Assembly: GCF_036346855.1 (NCBI RefSeq)
Contig: NZ_CP107841.1
Span: forward strand, 7,196,001-7,260,000
Length of the DNA: 64,000 bases
Direction of reading: 5' to 3'
Source of the DNA: Streptomyces europaeiscabiei
Lineage (GTDB): Bacteria > Actinomycetota > Actinomycetes > Streptomycetales > Streptomycetaceae
Positions 24,190-31,681 of this stretch are shown in pieces. The position numbers and the translations under genes are program-made. The notes beneath the pieces were generated by a model that was not told the DNA's origin, ran no database searches, and was given only the letters and a program-made list of their open reading frames with translations. Each line of letters opens with the position of its first letter. The first letter of the stretch is position 1.

Positions 24190-25889
24190 ACGTTGTCGCC
24201 TCCAGCCACAGTGGCCCGAGGGGCCTGGACAGCCTGCACCGTCTTGTCGGCACCGCTCGTGCGCAGTGGCAGCCGCACCTCGAACTGGGCCCCGCCTCCG
24301 GCCGCCTCCGACACGGTCAGCGTTCCCTCGTGCCGGCGCGCGGTCTGCCGTACGAGTGCCAGGCCCAGCCCCCGACCCCCCGGACCCGCCGGTTTCGTCG
24401 AGAAGCCGCGTTCGAAGACGGCCTCCGCGTGGGCCGGATCCACGCCGCTGCCCGTGTCCGACACCCTCAGCACCAGCACGGAGTCGTCCGCCGGTACGTC
24501 CGCGTCATCCAGCGCGTCCACCTCGTCCGTGTACGCCGTCACCGTGACTCTCGCCCCCACCGAACCCTGCGCCGCGTCCACCGCGTTGTCGATCAGGTTG
24601 CCCAGAACCGTGACCAGGTCACGTGCGGGGAGGGACTCCGGGAGCAGGCCGTCGTCGATGCGGCTGTCCTCGGACACCACCAGCTCGACGCCCCGTTCGT
24701 TCGCCTGGGCGGCCTTGCCCAGCAGCAGAGCCGCCAGCACCGGTTCGCTCACGGCCGCCACGACCTTGTCCGTCAGGGCCTGCGCCAGTTCCAGTTCCGC
24801 CGTCGCGAAGTCGATCGCCTCGTCCGAGCGGCCCAGCTCGATGAGCGAGACGACCGTGTGGAGACGGTTCGCGGCCTCGTGCGCCTGGGAGCGCAGCGCC
24901 TGCGTGAAGCCGCGCTCGGAATTCAGCTCGCCCGTGAGGGACTGCAGTTCCGTCACGTCCCGCAGCGTGACCATCGTGCCGCGGCGCTGGCCGCCCGACA
25001 CCAGGGAGGTGTTCACGACGAGCACCCGTTCGGCGGTGAGGAGCACCTCGTCGACCCTCGGCTCGGACGACAGCAGCGCCCCGGTCAGCGGCGCCGGCAG
25101 GCCCAGGTCCGCAACCGAGCGGCCGACCACGTCCTGCGTCACCCCCAGCAGCTCCCGCGCCCCGTCGTTGATGAGCGCCACCCGGTACTGCCCGTCGAGC
25201 ATCAGCAGGCCCTCGCGTACGGCGTGCAGGGCGGCCTGGTGGTAGTCGTGCATGTTGCTCAGCTCGGCGGCGTTCATGTTGTGCGTGTGGCGGCGGAGGC
25301 GGGCGTTGACGATATAGGTGCCCATGCCGCCGAGGGCCAGGGCGCCGGAGGCCACGCCGACGAGGGCCGTGAGCTGCTCCTGGACGCGGTCGCTGATCGC
25401 CTGGACCCTGATCCCGGCGCTGACCAGGCCGATGACCTCGCCGTTCTCCATGATCGGGGTGACCGCGCGGACCGACGGGCCGAGCGTGCCCGTGTAGGTC
25501 TCGGTGATCGAGCCGCCCTGCTGCGCCTTCTCGATGTGGCCGAGGAAGTGCTCGCCGATCCGGTCGGGGTCCGGGTGCGTCCAGCGGATGCCGTCGGGGG
25601 TCATGATCGTCACGAAGTCGACGCCGGCGTGCTGTTGAACCTCGGTGGCGTACGGCTGGAGCCGCTCGGTGGGGTCGGTGGTGTGGATCGCCGCACGGAC
25701 CGACGGGGAGTCGGCGACGGTGGCCGCCACGGCCAGGGCCTGGCGGGTTCCCGCCTCCTCCGCCTGGGAGCGGTCGCTGACGTAGGTGAACAGCGCGTAT
25801 CCGGCCAGGACGGCCGCGATCAGCACCGCCTGTACGGCGAAGAGCTGGCCGGCCAGGCTGCGGGGACGGAGACGGTGCGGGACGCGCAT
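24186..25889 (-). CDS. CitA/DcuS-type sensor histidine kinase (567 aa)
   Basis: Membrane segment 1 (about 14-36) and segment 2 (about 175-197) flank an extracytoplasmic sensor domain of about 140 residues. That domain carries the 'TIMTPDGIRWTHPDPDRIGE' strand typical of citrate/C4-dicarboxylate PAS-like sensors. A cytosolic PAS domain (REGLLMLDGQYRVALINDGA) and a compact transmitter follow, with the phospho-acceptor region SQAHEAANRLHTVVSLIELG (His in QAHE). The ATPase part has NLIDNAVDAA, VSDTGSGVDP and GGRGLGLALVRQ. ATG 25889 was chosen because the basic N-terminus MRVPHRLRPRS directly precedes the first membrane helix. It is divergent from dctA across the hairpin array. Confidence 0.92.
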   Translation of the reverse strand: MRVPHRLRPRSLAGQLFAVQAVLIAAVLAGYALFTYVSDRSQAEEAGTRQALAVAATVADSPSVRAAIHTTDPTERLQPYATEVQQHAGVDFVTIMTPDGIRWTHPDPDRIGEHFLGHIEKAQQGGSITETYTGTLGPSVRAVTPIMENGEVIGLVSAGIRVQAISDRVQEQLTALVGVASGALALGGMGTYIVNARLRRHTHNMNAAELSNMHDYHQAALHAVREGLLMLDGQYRVALINDGARELLGVTQDVVGRSVADLGLPAPLTGALLSSEPRVDEVLLTAERVLVVNTSLVSGGQRRGTMVTLRDVTELQSLTGELNSERGFTQALRSQAHEAANRLHTVVSLIELGRSDEAIDFATAELELAQALTDKVVAAVSEPVLAALLLGKAAQANERGVELVVSEDSRIDDGLLPESLPARDLVTVLGNLIDNAVDAAQGSVGARVTVTAYTDEVDALDDADVPADDSVLVLRVSDTGSGVDPAHAEAVFERGFSTKPAGPGGRGLGLALVRQTARRHEGTLTVSEAAGGGAQFEVRLPLRTSGADKTVQAVQAPRATVAGGDNV

Positions 25890-26002
25890 GCCAACAGTCT
25901 GCCTCCACGGGTTGGCGTGAACTAAATGAACGGAAGGGTGACCGCCCTCACAGGGCGGGGGATAGTCAGCCCATCGACTCGTCCAGCGCACGGACAGCGA
26001 CA

Positions 26003-26356
26003 GGGAGTACGACTCCCGCACCGGGACCACATCCCCGAGCCGCCGGGAGCCCGTCTCCCATCCCCGGGAGGCACCTCTCCCACCACCGGGAGCCTGTCTC
26101 CCCGCACCGGGAGCCCCCCAGCTCCCACCGCCGGAAGCCCCCAAGCCTCCAGCCCGGAAGCCCGCCGGCTTCCACCGCCGGGAGCCCCGGCTCCCACACC
26201 CCCGGGAGCCCCGCTCCCACCGCCGGAAGTCCCCCAGCTACCGGCTCCGGGAGCCCGCCGGCTCCCGACCCCGGGAGCCCGCCGCGGCTCCCGACCCCGG
26301 GAGCCGGTCTCCCACCCCGGGAACCCGCCGGTTCCCACCCTGGGAGACCGTCTCCC
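26003..26356. repeat. Array of about 16 short hairpins with co-varying arms
   Basis: Inverted-repeat units begin near 26003, 26023, 26045, 26066, 26088, 26109, 26133, 26156, 26180, 26204, 26225, 26249, 26273, 26299, 26319 and 26342, a mean spacing of about 22.6 bp. Perfect arms include GGGAGT/ACTCCC (26003), GGAAGCC/GGCTTCC (26156), GGGAGCC/GGCTCCC (26180), CGGGAGCC/GGCTCCCG (26248, 26272), GGGAACC/GGTTCCC (26319) and GGGAGA/TCTCCC (26342). Several share a CGCC loop. Units near 26023, 26133 and 26225 are imperfect. The array fills most of the 539-bp space between the divergent kinase and dctA starts. It is not a CRISPR: there are no constant repeats and no spacers. Confidence 0.85.
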
Positions 26357-26428
26357 GAAATTCCCCCGGTCGTGAGCCGCACGCCGGAGACGAACGAGCC
26401 GACGATGTCGTCGACGAGGAGGGCCGCC

Positions 26429-27808
26429 GTGGCCAGCAGCACTCATACGGCACCTAGCGCACCCGCCAAGCGGGACCGCACCCACTACCTGTACATCGCC
26501 GTGATCGTGGCCGTGGCCCTCGGCATCGCCGTGGGCCTCATCGCCCCCGACTTCGCCGTCGAGCTGAAGCCCATCGGCACCGGCTTCGTGAACCTGATCA
26601 AGATGATGATCTCGCCGATCATCTTCTGCACGATCGTGCTGGGCATCGGCTCCGTACGGAAGGCCGCGAAGGTCGGCGCCGTCGGCGGTATCGCCCTCGC
26701 CTACTTCACGGTGATGTCGCTGGTCGCCCTCGGTATCGGCCTCGTCGTCGGCAACATCGTCGAGCCGGGCACCGGCCTCGCGGTCACCGACGCGATCAAG
26801 GAGACCGGTCAGGCGCAGGTGTCGGCGGAGGCCAAGGACACCACCGAGTTCCTGCTGGGCATCATCCCGACGACGATCGTCTCCGCCTTCACCGGCGGCG
26901 AGGTCCTCCAGACGCTGCTCGTCGCCCTGTTCGCCGGCTTCGCGCTGCAGGCCATGGGTGACTCCGGGCAGCCGATCCTCCGCGGTGTCGAGCACATCCA
27001 GCGCCTCGTCTTCCGCATCCTCGCGATGGTGATGTGGGCCGCCCCGATCGGTGCCTTCGGTGCCATCGCGGCCGTGACCGGTTCCGCGGGCATCGACGCC
27101 CTGAAGAGCCTGGCCGTGCTGATGCTCGGCTTCTACATCACCTGCTTCCTCTTCGTCTTCATCGTGCTCGGCGCGCTGCTGAAGGCCGTCGCCGGCATGA
27201 ACATCCTCACGCTCTTCAAGTACCTGGGCCGTGAGTTCCTGCTGATCCTGTCCACCTCCTCCTCCGAGTCGGCGCTGCCGCGCCTCATCGCGAAGATGGA
27301 GCACCTGGGCATCAGCAAGCCCGTCGTCGGTATCACCGTCCCGACCGGCTACTCCTTCAACCTCGACGGCACCATGATCTACATGACCATGGCGTCCCTG
27401 TTCATCGCCGACGCCATGGGTACGCCGATGTCGGTCGGCGAGCAGATCCCGCTGCTGCTCTTCCTGCTGGTGGCCTCCAAGGGTGCGGCGGGTGTCACCG
27501 GCGCCGGCCTCGCGACCCTCGCGGGTGGTCTGCAGTCGCACAAGCCGGCCCTGGTGGACGGTATCGGCCTCATCGTCGGCATCGACCGCTTCATGAGCGA
27601 GGCCCGCGCCCTCACCAACTTCGCGGGCAACGCGGTCGCCACGGTCCTCATCGGTACCTGGACCAAGGAGATCGACAAGGAGCGCGTGAGCGAGGTTCTC
27701 GCCGGGCAGCTGCCGTTCGACGAGAAGACGCTGCTGGACGACGGGCACGGGTCCGCGGCGGCGCCCGCGGCTGAGCCTGACGGTGAGAAGGAACTCGCCA
27801 AGGCGTAG
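26429..27808 (+). CDS. dctA: C4-dicarboxylate:cation symporter DctA
   Basis: A 459-aa member of the dicarboxylate/amino acid:cation symporter family, importing succinate, fumarate and malate. The N-terminal half carries membrane helices from about residue 16 (LYIAVIVAVALGIAVGLIAP). Next come MMISPIIFCTIVLGIGSVR, the re-entrant loop LILSTSSSESALPRLI (Ser-rich HP1), TGYSFNLDGTMIYMTMASLF (the NxDGT substrate/cation motif) and the second hairpin loop SKGAAGVTGAGLATLAGGL. GTG 26429 was chosen for the GAGGAGG 6 nt before it; ATG 26405 and GTG 26372 are in frame but have poor sites. The CitA-type kinase and regulator upstream are the likely controllers. Confidence 0.92.
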   Translation: MASSTHTAPSAPAKRDRTHYLYIAVIVAVALGIAVGLIAPDFAVELKPIGTGFVNLIKMMISPIIFCTIVLGIGSVRKAAKVGAVGGIALAYFTVMSLVALGIGLVVGNIVEPGTGLAVTDAIKETGQAQVSAEAKDTTEFLLGIIPTTIVSAFTGGEVLQTLLVALFAGFALQAMGDSGQPILRGVEHIQRLVFRILAMVMWAAPIGAFGAIAAVTGSAGIDALKSLAVLMLGFYITCFLFVFIVLGALLKAVAGMNILTLFKYLGREFLLILSTSSSESALPRLIAKMEHLGISKPVVGITVPTGYSFNLDGTMIYMTMASLFIADAMGTPMSVGEQIPLLLFLLVASKGAAGVTGAGLATLAGGLQSHKPALVDGIGLIVGIDRFMSEARALTNFAGNAVATVLIGTWTKEIDKERVSEVLAGQLPFDEKTLLDDGHGSAAAPAAEPDGEKELAKA

Positions 27809-27907
27809 GTCGGCCTGTAGCTGCCGGTCGAGTCCGGCTGGTCGCGCGGTTCCCCCCGCCCCTCACGGGGCACGGGCCGGCTCCCCCCGAGAAGGCCCCC
27901 CGAGAAC

Positions 27908-27949
27908 GCCGTACGGCCGGGTCCTCCCCCGTAGACCCGGCCGTACGGC
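27908..27949 (+). terminator. First of twin hairpins after dctA
   Basis: GCCGTACGGCCGGGTC and GACCCGGCCGTACGGC form a 16-bp perfect stem with the 10-nt loop CTCCCCCGTA. It lies 100 bp after the dctA stop, just beyond a decayed copy of the dispersed GCGCGGTTCCCC element (27835-27880). Confidence 0.8.
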
Positions 27950-27985
27950 CACCAAGCCGAACAACTGAACAAGCTCCCCGAACAC

Positions 27986-28026
27986 CGAGCGGCCAGGTCC
28001 TCCCCCTATAGACCTGGCCGCTCGGC
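27986..28026 (+). terminator. Second of twin hairpins after dctA, with T-run
   Basis: CCGAGCGGCCAGGTC and GACCTGGCCGCTCGG form a 15-bp perfect stem with loop CTCCCCCTATA, followed by CTTTTG. The loop and the loop-proximal GTC/GAC are nearly identical to the hairpin at 27908, but the stem differs on both arms. It also ends the 326-bp gap before the merR gene, which holds no other feature. Confidence 0.85.
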
Positions 28027-28100
28027 TTTTGCCGTCTCCTCCCTCGGTGTCCTTCCTCGGTCTCCTTCCTCGGTCTCTTCCCTCGGTCTTCTCGGGCTTT

Positions 28101-28128
28101 CCTTGACGTCGGCGTCAAGGAATACGGT
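28101..28128. promoter_or_regulatory. MerR-type operator with adjacent -10 box
   Basis: CCTTGACG, TCGG, CGTCAAGG (28101-28120) is a perfect 8-bp inverted repeat of the kind bound by MerR regulators. TACGGT (28123-28128) follows, 6 nt before the ATG at 28135. There is no ribosome site at the normal distance, so the merR message may be leaderless. Confidence 0.6.
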
Positions 28129-28134
28129 CCTCGT

Positions 28135-28563
28135 ATGCGCATCGGCGAGCTGGCGGCACGGGCCGGGACGACGACACGGGCGTTGCGGTACTACGAGGCG
28201 CGGGGGCTGTTGCCCGCGCGGCGGAACCGGAACGGGTACCGGACGTACGACGAGGAGGATCTGAAGCTGTTGCGGCAGATCCGGACGCTGCAGGACTTCG
28301 GGTTCGACCTGGAGGAGACGCGGCCTTTCGTGGAGTGTCTGCGGGCAGGGCATCCGCAGGGCGACTCGTGCCCGGCGTCGCTGGCGGTGTACCGGCGGAA
28401 GCTGGACGAACTCGACGCGCTGATCGGTGAGCTGGCGGCCGTGCGGGCCTCGGTCGGCGAGCAGTTGACGCGGGCCGAGCAGGCGCGGGAGCGGCTGGCG
28501 GCCGAGGCGGAGGTTCCGGGGGGTCCGGAGCCGGGGTGTGAGCTGGGAGGCGGGGAGCTGTGA
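28135..28563 (+). CDS. MerR family regulator (142 aa)
   Basis: It starts MRIGELAARAGTTTRALRYY and has the winged helix NGYRTYDEEDLKLLRQIRTL at about 37-60. A long antiparallel coiled coil (about 80-130: VYRRKLDELDALIGELAAVR) follows. Two Cys (FVECLRAGHPQGDSC, about residues 74 and 85) sit where metal- or redox-sensing MerR proteins bind their effector. Its stop overlaps the start of a thioredoxin gene (GTGA), so it likely controls that gene and itself in response to thiol or metal stress. The operator at 28101 precedes it. The effector is not identifiable. Confidence 0.88.
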   Translation: MRIGELAARAGTTTRALRYYEARGLLPARRNRNGYRTYDEEDLKLLRQIRTLQDFGFDLEETRPFVECLRAGHPQGDSCPASLAVYRRKLDELDALIGELAAVRASVGEQLTRAEQARERLAAEAEVPGGPEPGCELGGGEL

Positions 28564-28916
28564 TCAGGGCGGCGGGTGTGGCCGAGGTGACGGACGCGGA
28601 CTTCGAGGCGGAGGTGATCGGGGCGGAGTTGCCGGTGCTCGTGGAGTTCACGGCCGACTGGTGTCCGCCGTGCCGGCAGATGGGACCGGTGCTCAGTGCC
28701 CTCGCCGCGGAGGAGGGGGAACGGCTGAAGGTGGTGCAGCTGGATGTGGACACCAATCCGGAGACCACCCAGGCGTACAAGGTGCTGTCGATGCCGACCT
28801 TCATGGTGTTCCGCGACGGTGAGCCGGTGAAGGCGATGGTGGGGGCGCGGCCGAAGCGACGGCTGCTGGAGGAGATTTCCGACGTCGTCCCGGCGAATTC
28901 GGCCGACGGTCCGTAG
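28560..28916 (+). CDS. Thioredoxin (118 aa)
   Basis: A single-domain thioredoxin with active site FTADWCPPCRQM (Cys35, Cys38), the cis-Pro loop VLSMPTFMVF and the final helix RRLLEEISDVV. The WCPPC active-site sequence differs from the WCGPC of housekeeping thioredoxins, which can shift redox potential. GTG 28560 overlaps the MerR stop by four bases, so the two genes form an operon for thiol or metal stress. The protein is cytosolic, with no signal peptide. Confidence 0.9.
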   Translation: MIRAAGVAEVTDADFEAEVIGAELPVLVEFTADWCPPCRQMGPVLSALAAEEGERLKVVQLDVDTNPETTQAYKVLSMPTFMVFRDGEPVKAMVGARPKRRLLEEISDVVPANSADGP

Positions 28917-29139
28917 CGGATCGGTTCGGGCCACCGCGCGGTAAGCCGCATTCGGAGATTCGGGGATTCGGACCTGCAGGGATTCGGGGACTCGGAAGGC
29001 GGGATCGTGCGGTCGACGGCACGGGCCGGATCGTCATGCCGACCGCGCACACGACCGTGCGTCCGGCCCGGAGCGGCTTCACACGGGGCCACCGAGCCCC
29101 TGCCACCGCCGGGCCGGTCCGGCGGCGCGCCGCACACGA

Positions 29140-29175
29140 AGAAATCCCCCGGGCGATTGCGCCCGGGGGATTTCT
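29140..29175. terminator. Strong hairpin terminator, 16-bp perfect stem
   Basis: AGAAATCCCCCGGGCG and CGCCCGGGGGATTTCT pair perfectly around ATTG; the outer AAAT/ATTT gives a U-containing 3' arm. It lies 220 bp after the thioredoxin stop and 80 bp before the next gene. The rest of the gap 28917-29254 contains only short GGGATTCGG repeats (about 28955-28995). Confidence 0.85.
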
Positions 29176-29254
29176 CTGCGTATATTGAATGGTTCGCGAC
29201 TTCAAGAGAATTGGTCGCAAAGAAGTTCAGTGAGCACAGTGTATCCGGGCGGGA

Positions 29255-31534
29255 GTGGAATTGTCAAACACCGGCTTTTCGCAAGATGAATTGCGGCGCG
29301 AGCAGGAATTCATCGATGGGCTGTACGCACGCGTGGACGCTCTGCGCGGTGCGACCGAGGGCTCGGTCACGGACGCGCTCGCCCAGGGCAACACCCCCAA
29401 GCAGGCTCGCCTCGAACGGGACATCCTGGTCGCCGAGCGTTCGGGGATGCTGGCCACGCTGAACGCCGTGGACGGCTCGCTCTGCTTCGGCCGCCTCGAC
29501 CTCGCCGACGGGGCCGTCCACCACATCGGCCGGATCGGGCTGCGCGAGGACGACACCGAACGCACCCCGATCCTGATCGACTGGCGGGCGAAGGTCGCCC
29601 GCCCCTTCTACCTCGCCACCGGCCACACCCCGATGGGCCTGCGCCGCCGCCGGCACATCACCACCGACGGCCGCCGGGTCACCGCCCTGCACGACGAGAT
29701 CCTCGACCTCGGCGACGAGACCCGCACCGGGTACGAGGACCCCACCGGCGACGCCGTCCTGCTGGCCGCCCTCAACTCGGCCCGCACCGGCCGCATGGGC
29801 GACATCGTGCAGACCATCCAGGCCGAGCAGGACCGCATCATCAGGGCCCCGCACCAGGGGGTGATGGTCGTGGAGGGCGGCCCCGGAACGGGCAAGACCG
29901 CCGTCGCCCTGCACCGGGCCGCCTACCTCCTCTACGAGCAGCGCGAACTGCTCGCCAAGCGCGCCGTTCTGATCGTCGGCCCCAACCCCGCCTTCCTCGG
30001 CTACATCGGCGAGGTGCTGCCGTCGCTGGGCGAGACGGGAGTGCTGCTGTCCACCGTCGGCGAACTGTTCCCCGGCGTACGGGCGACCGCGACCGACACC
30101 CCGGCGGCGGCCCGGGTGAAGGGCGGCGCCGCCATGGCCGACGTGCTCGCGGCCGTCGTACGGGACCGGCAGACGCTGCCCGACCCGGTGATCGCCATCG
30201 AGCACGACCGGGAGATCCTCATGCTCGACGACGACCTCGTAAGGGTCGCCCGTGAGCGCACGCGTGAGGCGAAGCTCCCGCACAACGCGGCCCGTGAGCA
30301 CTTCGAGGGTTACATCCTCAACACCCTCACGGAGATGGTCGCCGAACGCATCGGCACCGACCCCTACGACGGCGCGAACCTCCTCGACGCCAGTGACATC
30401 ACCCAGATCCGCGACGAACTGGCCGAGAACCCCGAGGTCTGGTCCGCCATCGGCCGGCTGTGGCCCCGGATCACCCCGCGCCGCCTGATCGCGGACTTCC
30501 TCGCCGAGCCGGACGCCCATCTGTCCCAGGAGGACGCCGACGCCGTACGCCGCCCCGTCACCCGGGCGTGGACGGTCGCCGATGTGCCGCTCCTCGACGA
30601 GGCCGCCGAACTGCTGGGCGAGGACGACCGGTTGGCGCGGGCCCGGGTCGAGCGCGAGCGGGAGACGCAGATCGCGTACGCGCAGGGCGTGCTGGAGGTG
30701 TCCTACGCGTCCCGGACGTACGAGTTCGAGGACAAGGAGGACGGCGACCCCGACGGCTCGGAGGTGCTGTCCGCGCACGACATCATCGACGCCGAGCGGT
30801 TCGCGGAGCGGCACGAGGAGGACGACCACCGCAGCGCCGCCGAGCGGGCGGCGGCCGACCGGACCTGGGCGTTCGGACACATCATCGTCGACGAGGCGCA
30901 GGAACTGTCGCCCATGGCCTGGCGGCTGCTGATGCGCCGCTCGCCGACCCGCTCGATGACCCTCGTCGGCGACCCGGCCCAGACGGCGGAGGCCGCCGGT
31001 GTCGGCTCCTGGGCCGACATCCTCGCCCCGTACGTCGAGGACCGCTGGGAGCACACCCGGCTCGGCGTCAACTACCGCACCCCCGCCGAGATCATGGCCG
31101 TCGCGGCCGGAGTGGTCCGCGCCGAGCGGCCGGACTTCGAGCCGCCCAGCTCGGTGCGGTCGACGGGCGTACGGCCCTGGGCGCGCCGCGCGGCGACGAA
31201 GGAACTGCCCGCGGAGGTGGCCAAGGCGGTGGCCGAGCTGACCCCGGCCGAGGGGCGGCTCGCGGTGATCGCGCCGCGCGAACTGCACCGGGCGCTCGCG
31301 GCCCGGCTGGACGACGTGACGGCCGGCGCGGAACCCGACCTGACCAAGGCCGTCGTCCTCCTCGACCCCCGGCAGGCCAAGGGCCTGGAGTTCGACTCCG
31401 TCCTCGTCGTCGAGCCGGGTCGCTTCGGTACGAGCGATCTGTACGTGGCGCTCACCCGGGCGACGCAGACGCTGGGCATCGTGCACGCGGAGGGGCTGCC
31501 GGGGGCGCTCGCGGAAGAACTGACGGTGGCCTGA
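29255..31534 (+). CDS. helR: HelD/HelR-type RNA polymerase recycling ATPase (759 aa)
   Basis: A superfamily-1 helicase-like motor. The N-terminal coiled coil (ELRREQEFIDGLYARVDALR) enters the RNA polymerase secondary channel in this family. It is followed by Walker A (GGPGTGKT, 208-215), the long family-specific insertion, Walker B HIIVDEAQELSPMAW, the motif III region MTLVGDPAQTAEAAG, and the C-terminal motor domain ending DSVLVVEPGRFGTSDLYVAL. Such proteins pull RNA polymerase off DNA; the streptomycete HelR can also displace rifamycin and give tolerance. I saw no rifamycin-associated-element-like repeat in the 80 bp upstream. The GTG start at 29255 has a poorly spaced GGGCGGGA before it. 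Confidence 0.88.
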   Translation: MELSNTGFSQDELRREQEFIDGLYARVDALRGATEGSVTDALAQGNTPKQARLERDILVAERSGMLATLNAVDGSLCFGRLDLADGAVHHIGRIGLREDDTERTPILIDWRAKVARPFYLATGHTPMGLRRRRHITTDGRRVTALHDEILDLGDETRTGYEDPTGDAVLLAALNSARTGRMGDIVQTIQAEQDRIIRAPHQGVMVVEGGPGTGKTAVALHRAAYLLYEQRELLAKRAVLIVGPNPAFLGYIGEVLPSLGETGVLLSTVGELFPGVRATATDTPAAARVKGGAAMADVLAAVVRDRQTLPDPVIAIEHDREILMLDDDLVRVARERTREAKLPHNAAREHFEGYILNTLTEMVAERIGTDPYDGANLLDASDITQIRDELAENPEVWSAIGRLWPRITPRRLIADFLAEPDAHLSQEDADAVRRPVTRAWTVADVPLLDEAAELLGEDDRLARARVERERETQIAYAQGVLEVSYASRTYEFEDKEDGDPDGSEVLSAHDIIDAERFAERHEEDDHRSAAERAAADRTWAFGHIIVDEAQELSPMAWRLLMRRSPTRSMTLVGDPAQTAEAAGVGSWADILAPYVEDRWEHTRLGVNYRTPAEIMAVAAGVVRAERPDFEPPSSVRSTGVRPWARRAATKELPAEVAKAVAELTPAEGRLAVIAPRELHRALAARLDDVTAGAEPDLTKAVVLLDPRQAKGLEFDSVLVVEPGRFGTSDLYVALTRATQTLGIVHAEGLPGALAEELTVA

Positions 31535-31550
31535 AGTCGACGGGCGGGGT

Positions 31551-31578
31551 GCCGTCTGCCAGGTACCCGGCAGACGGC
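31551..31578 (+). terminator. Hairpin terminator after the helR gene
   Basis: GCCGTCTGCC and GGCAGACGGC pair perfectly over 10 bp around AGGTACCC, 16 bp after the stop, followed by CTTCCC. Confidence 0.75.
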
Positions 31579-31681
31579 CTTCCCGTCACCGTCACCACAG
31601 GTGCATCGGGGATCACCAACCCGTAACAGTTCCGGTCATCGTCACTGCTTGTGCACGCTTCATGCGGTATGCGTGTCGGTC

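Noticed and set aside
26003..26356. Possible CRISPR array or proline-rich coding region
   Set aside because: Units are not identical and there are no unique spacers. The frames that stay open here are open only because of composition, and they translate to low-complexity Pro/Ser or Gly text with no start or domain support.
29140..29175. Hairpin before helR as a rifamycin-associated element
   Set aside because: It has a 4-nt loop and A/T ends like a terminator and follows the thioredoxin gene; its sequence does not match the element as I remember it.
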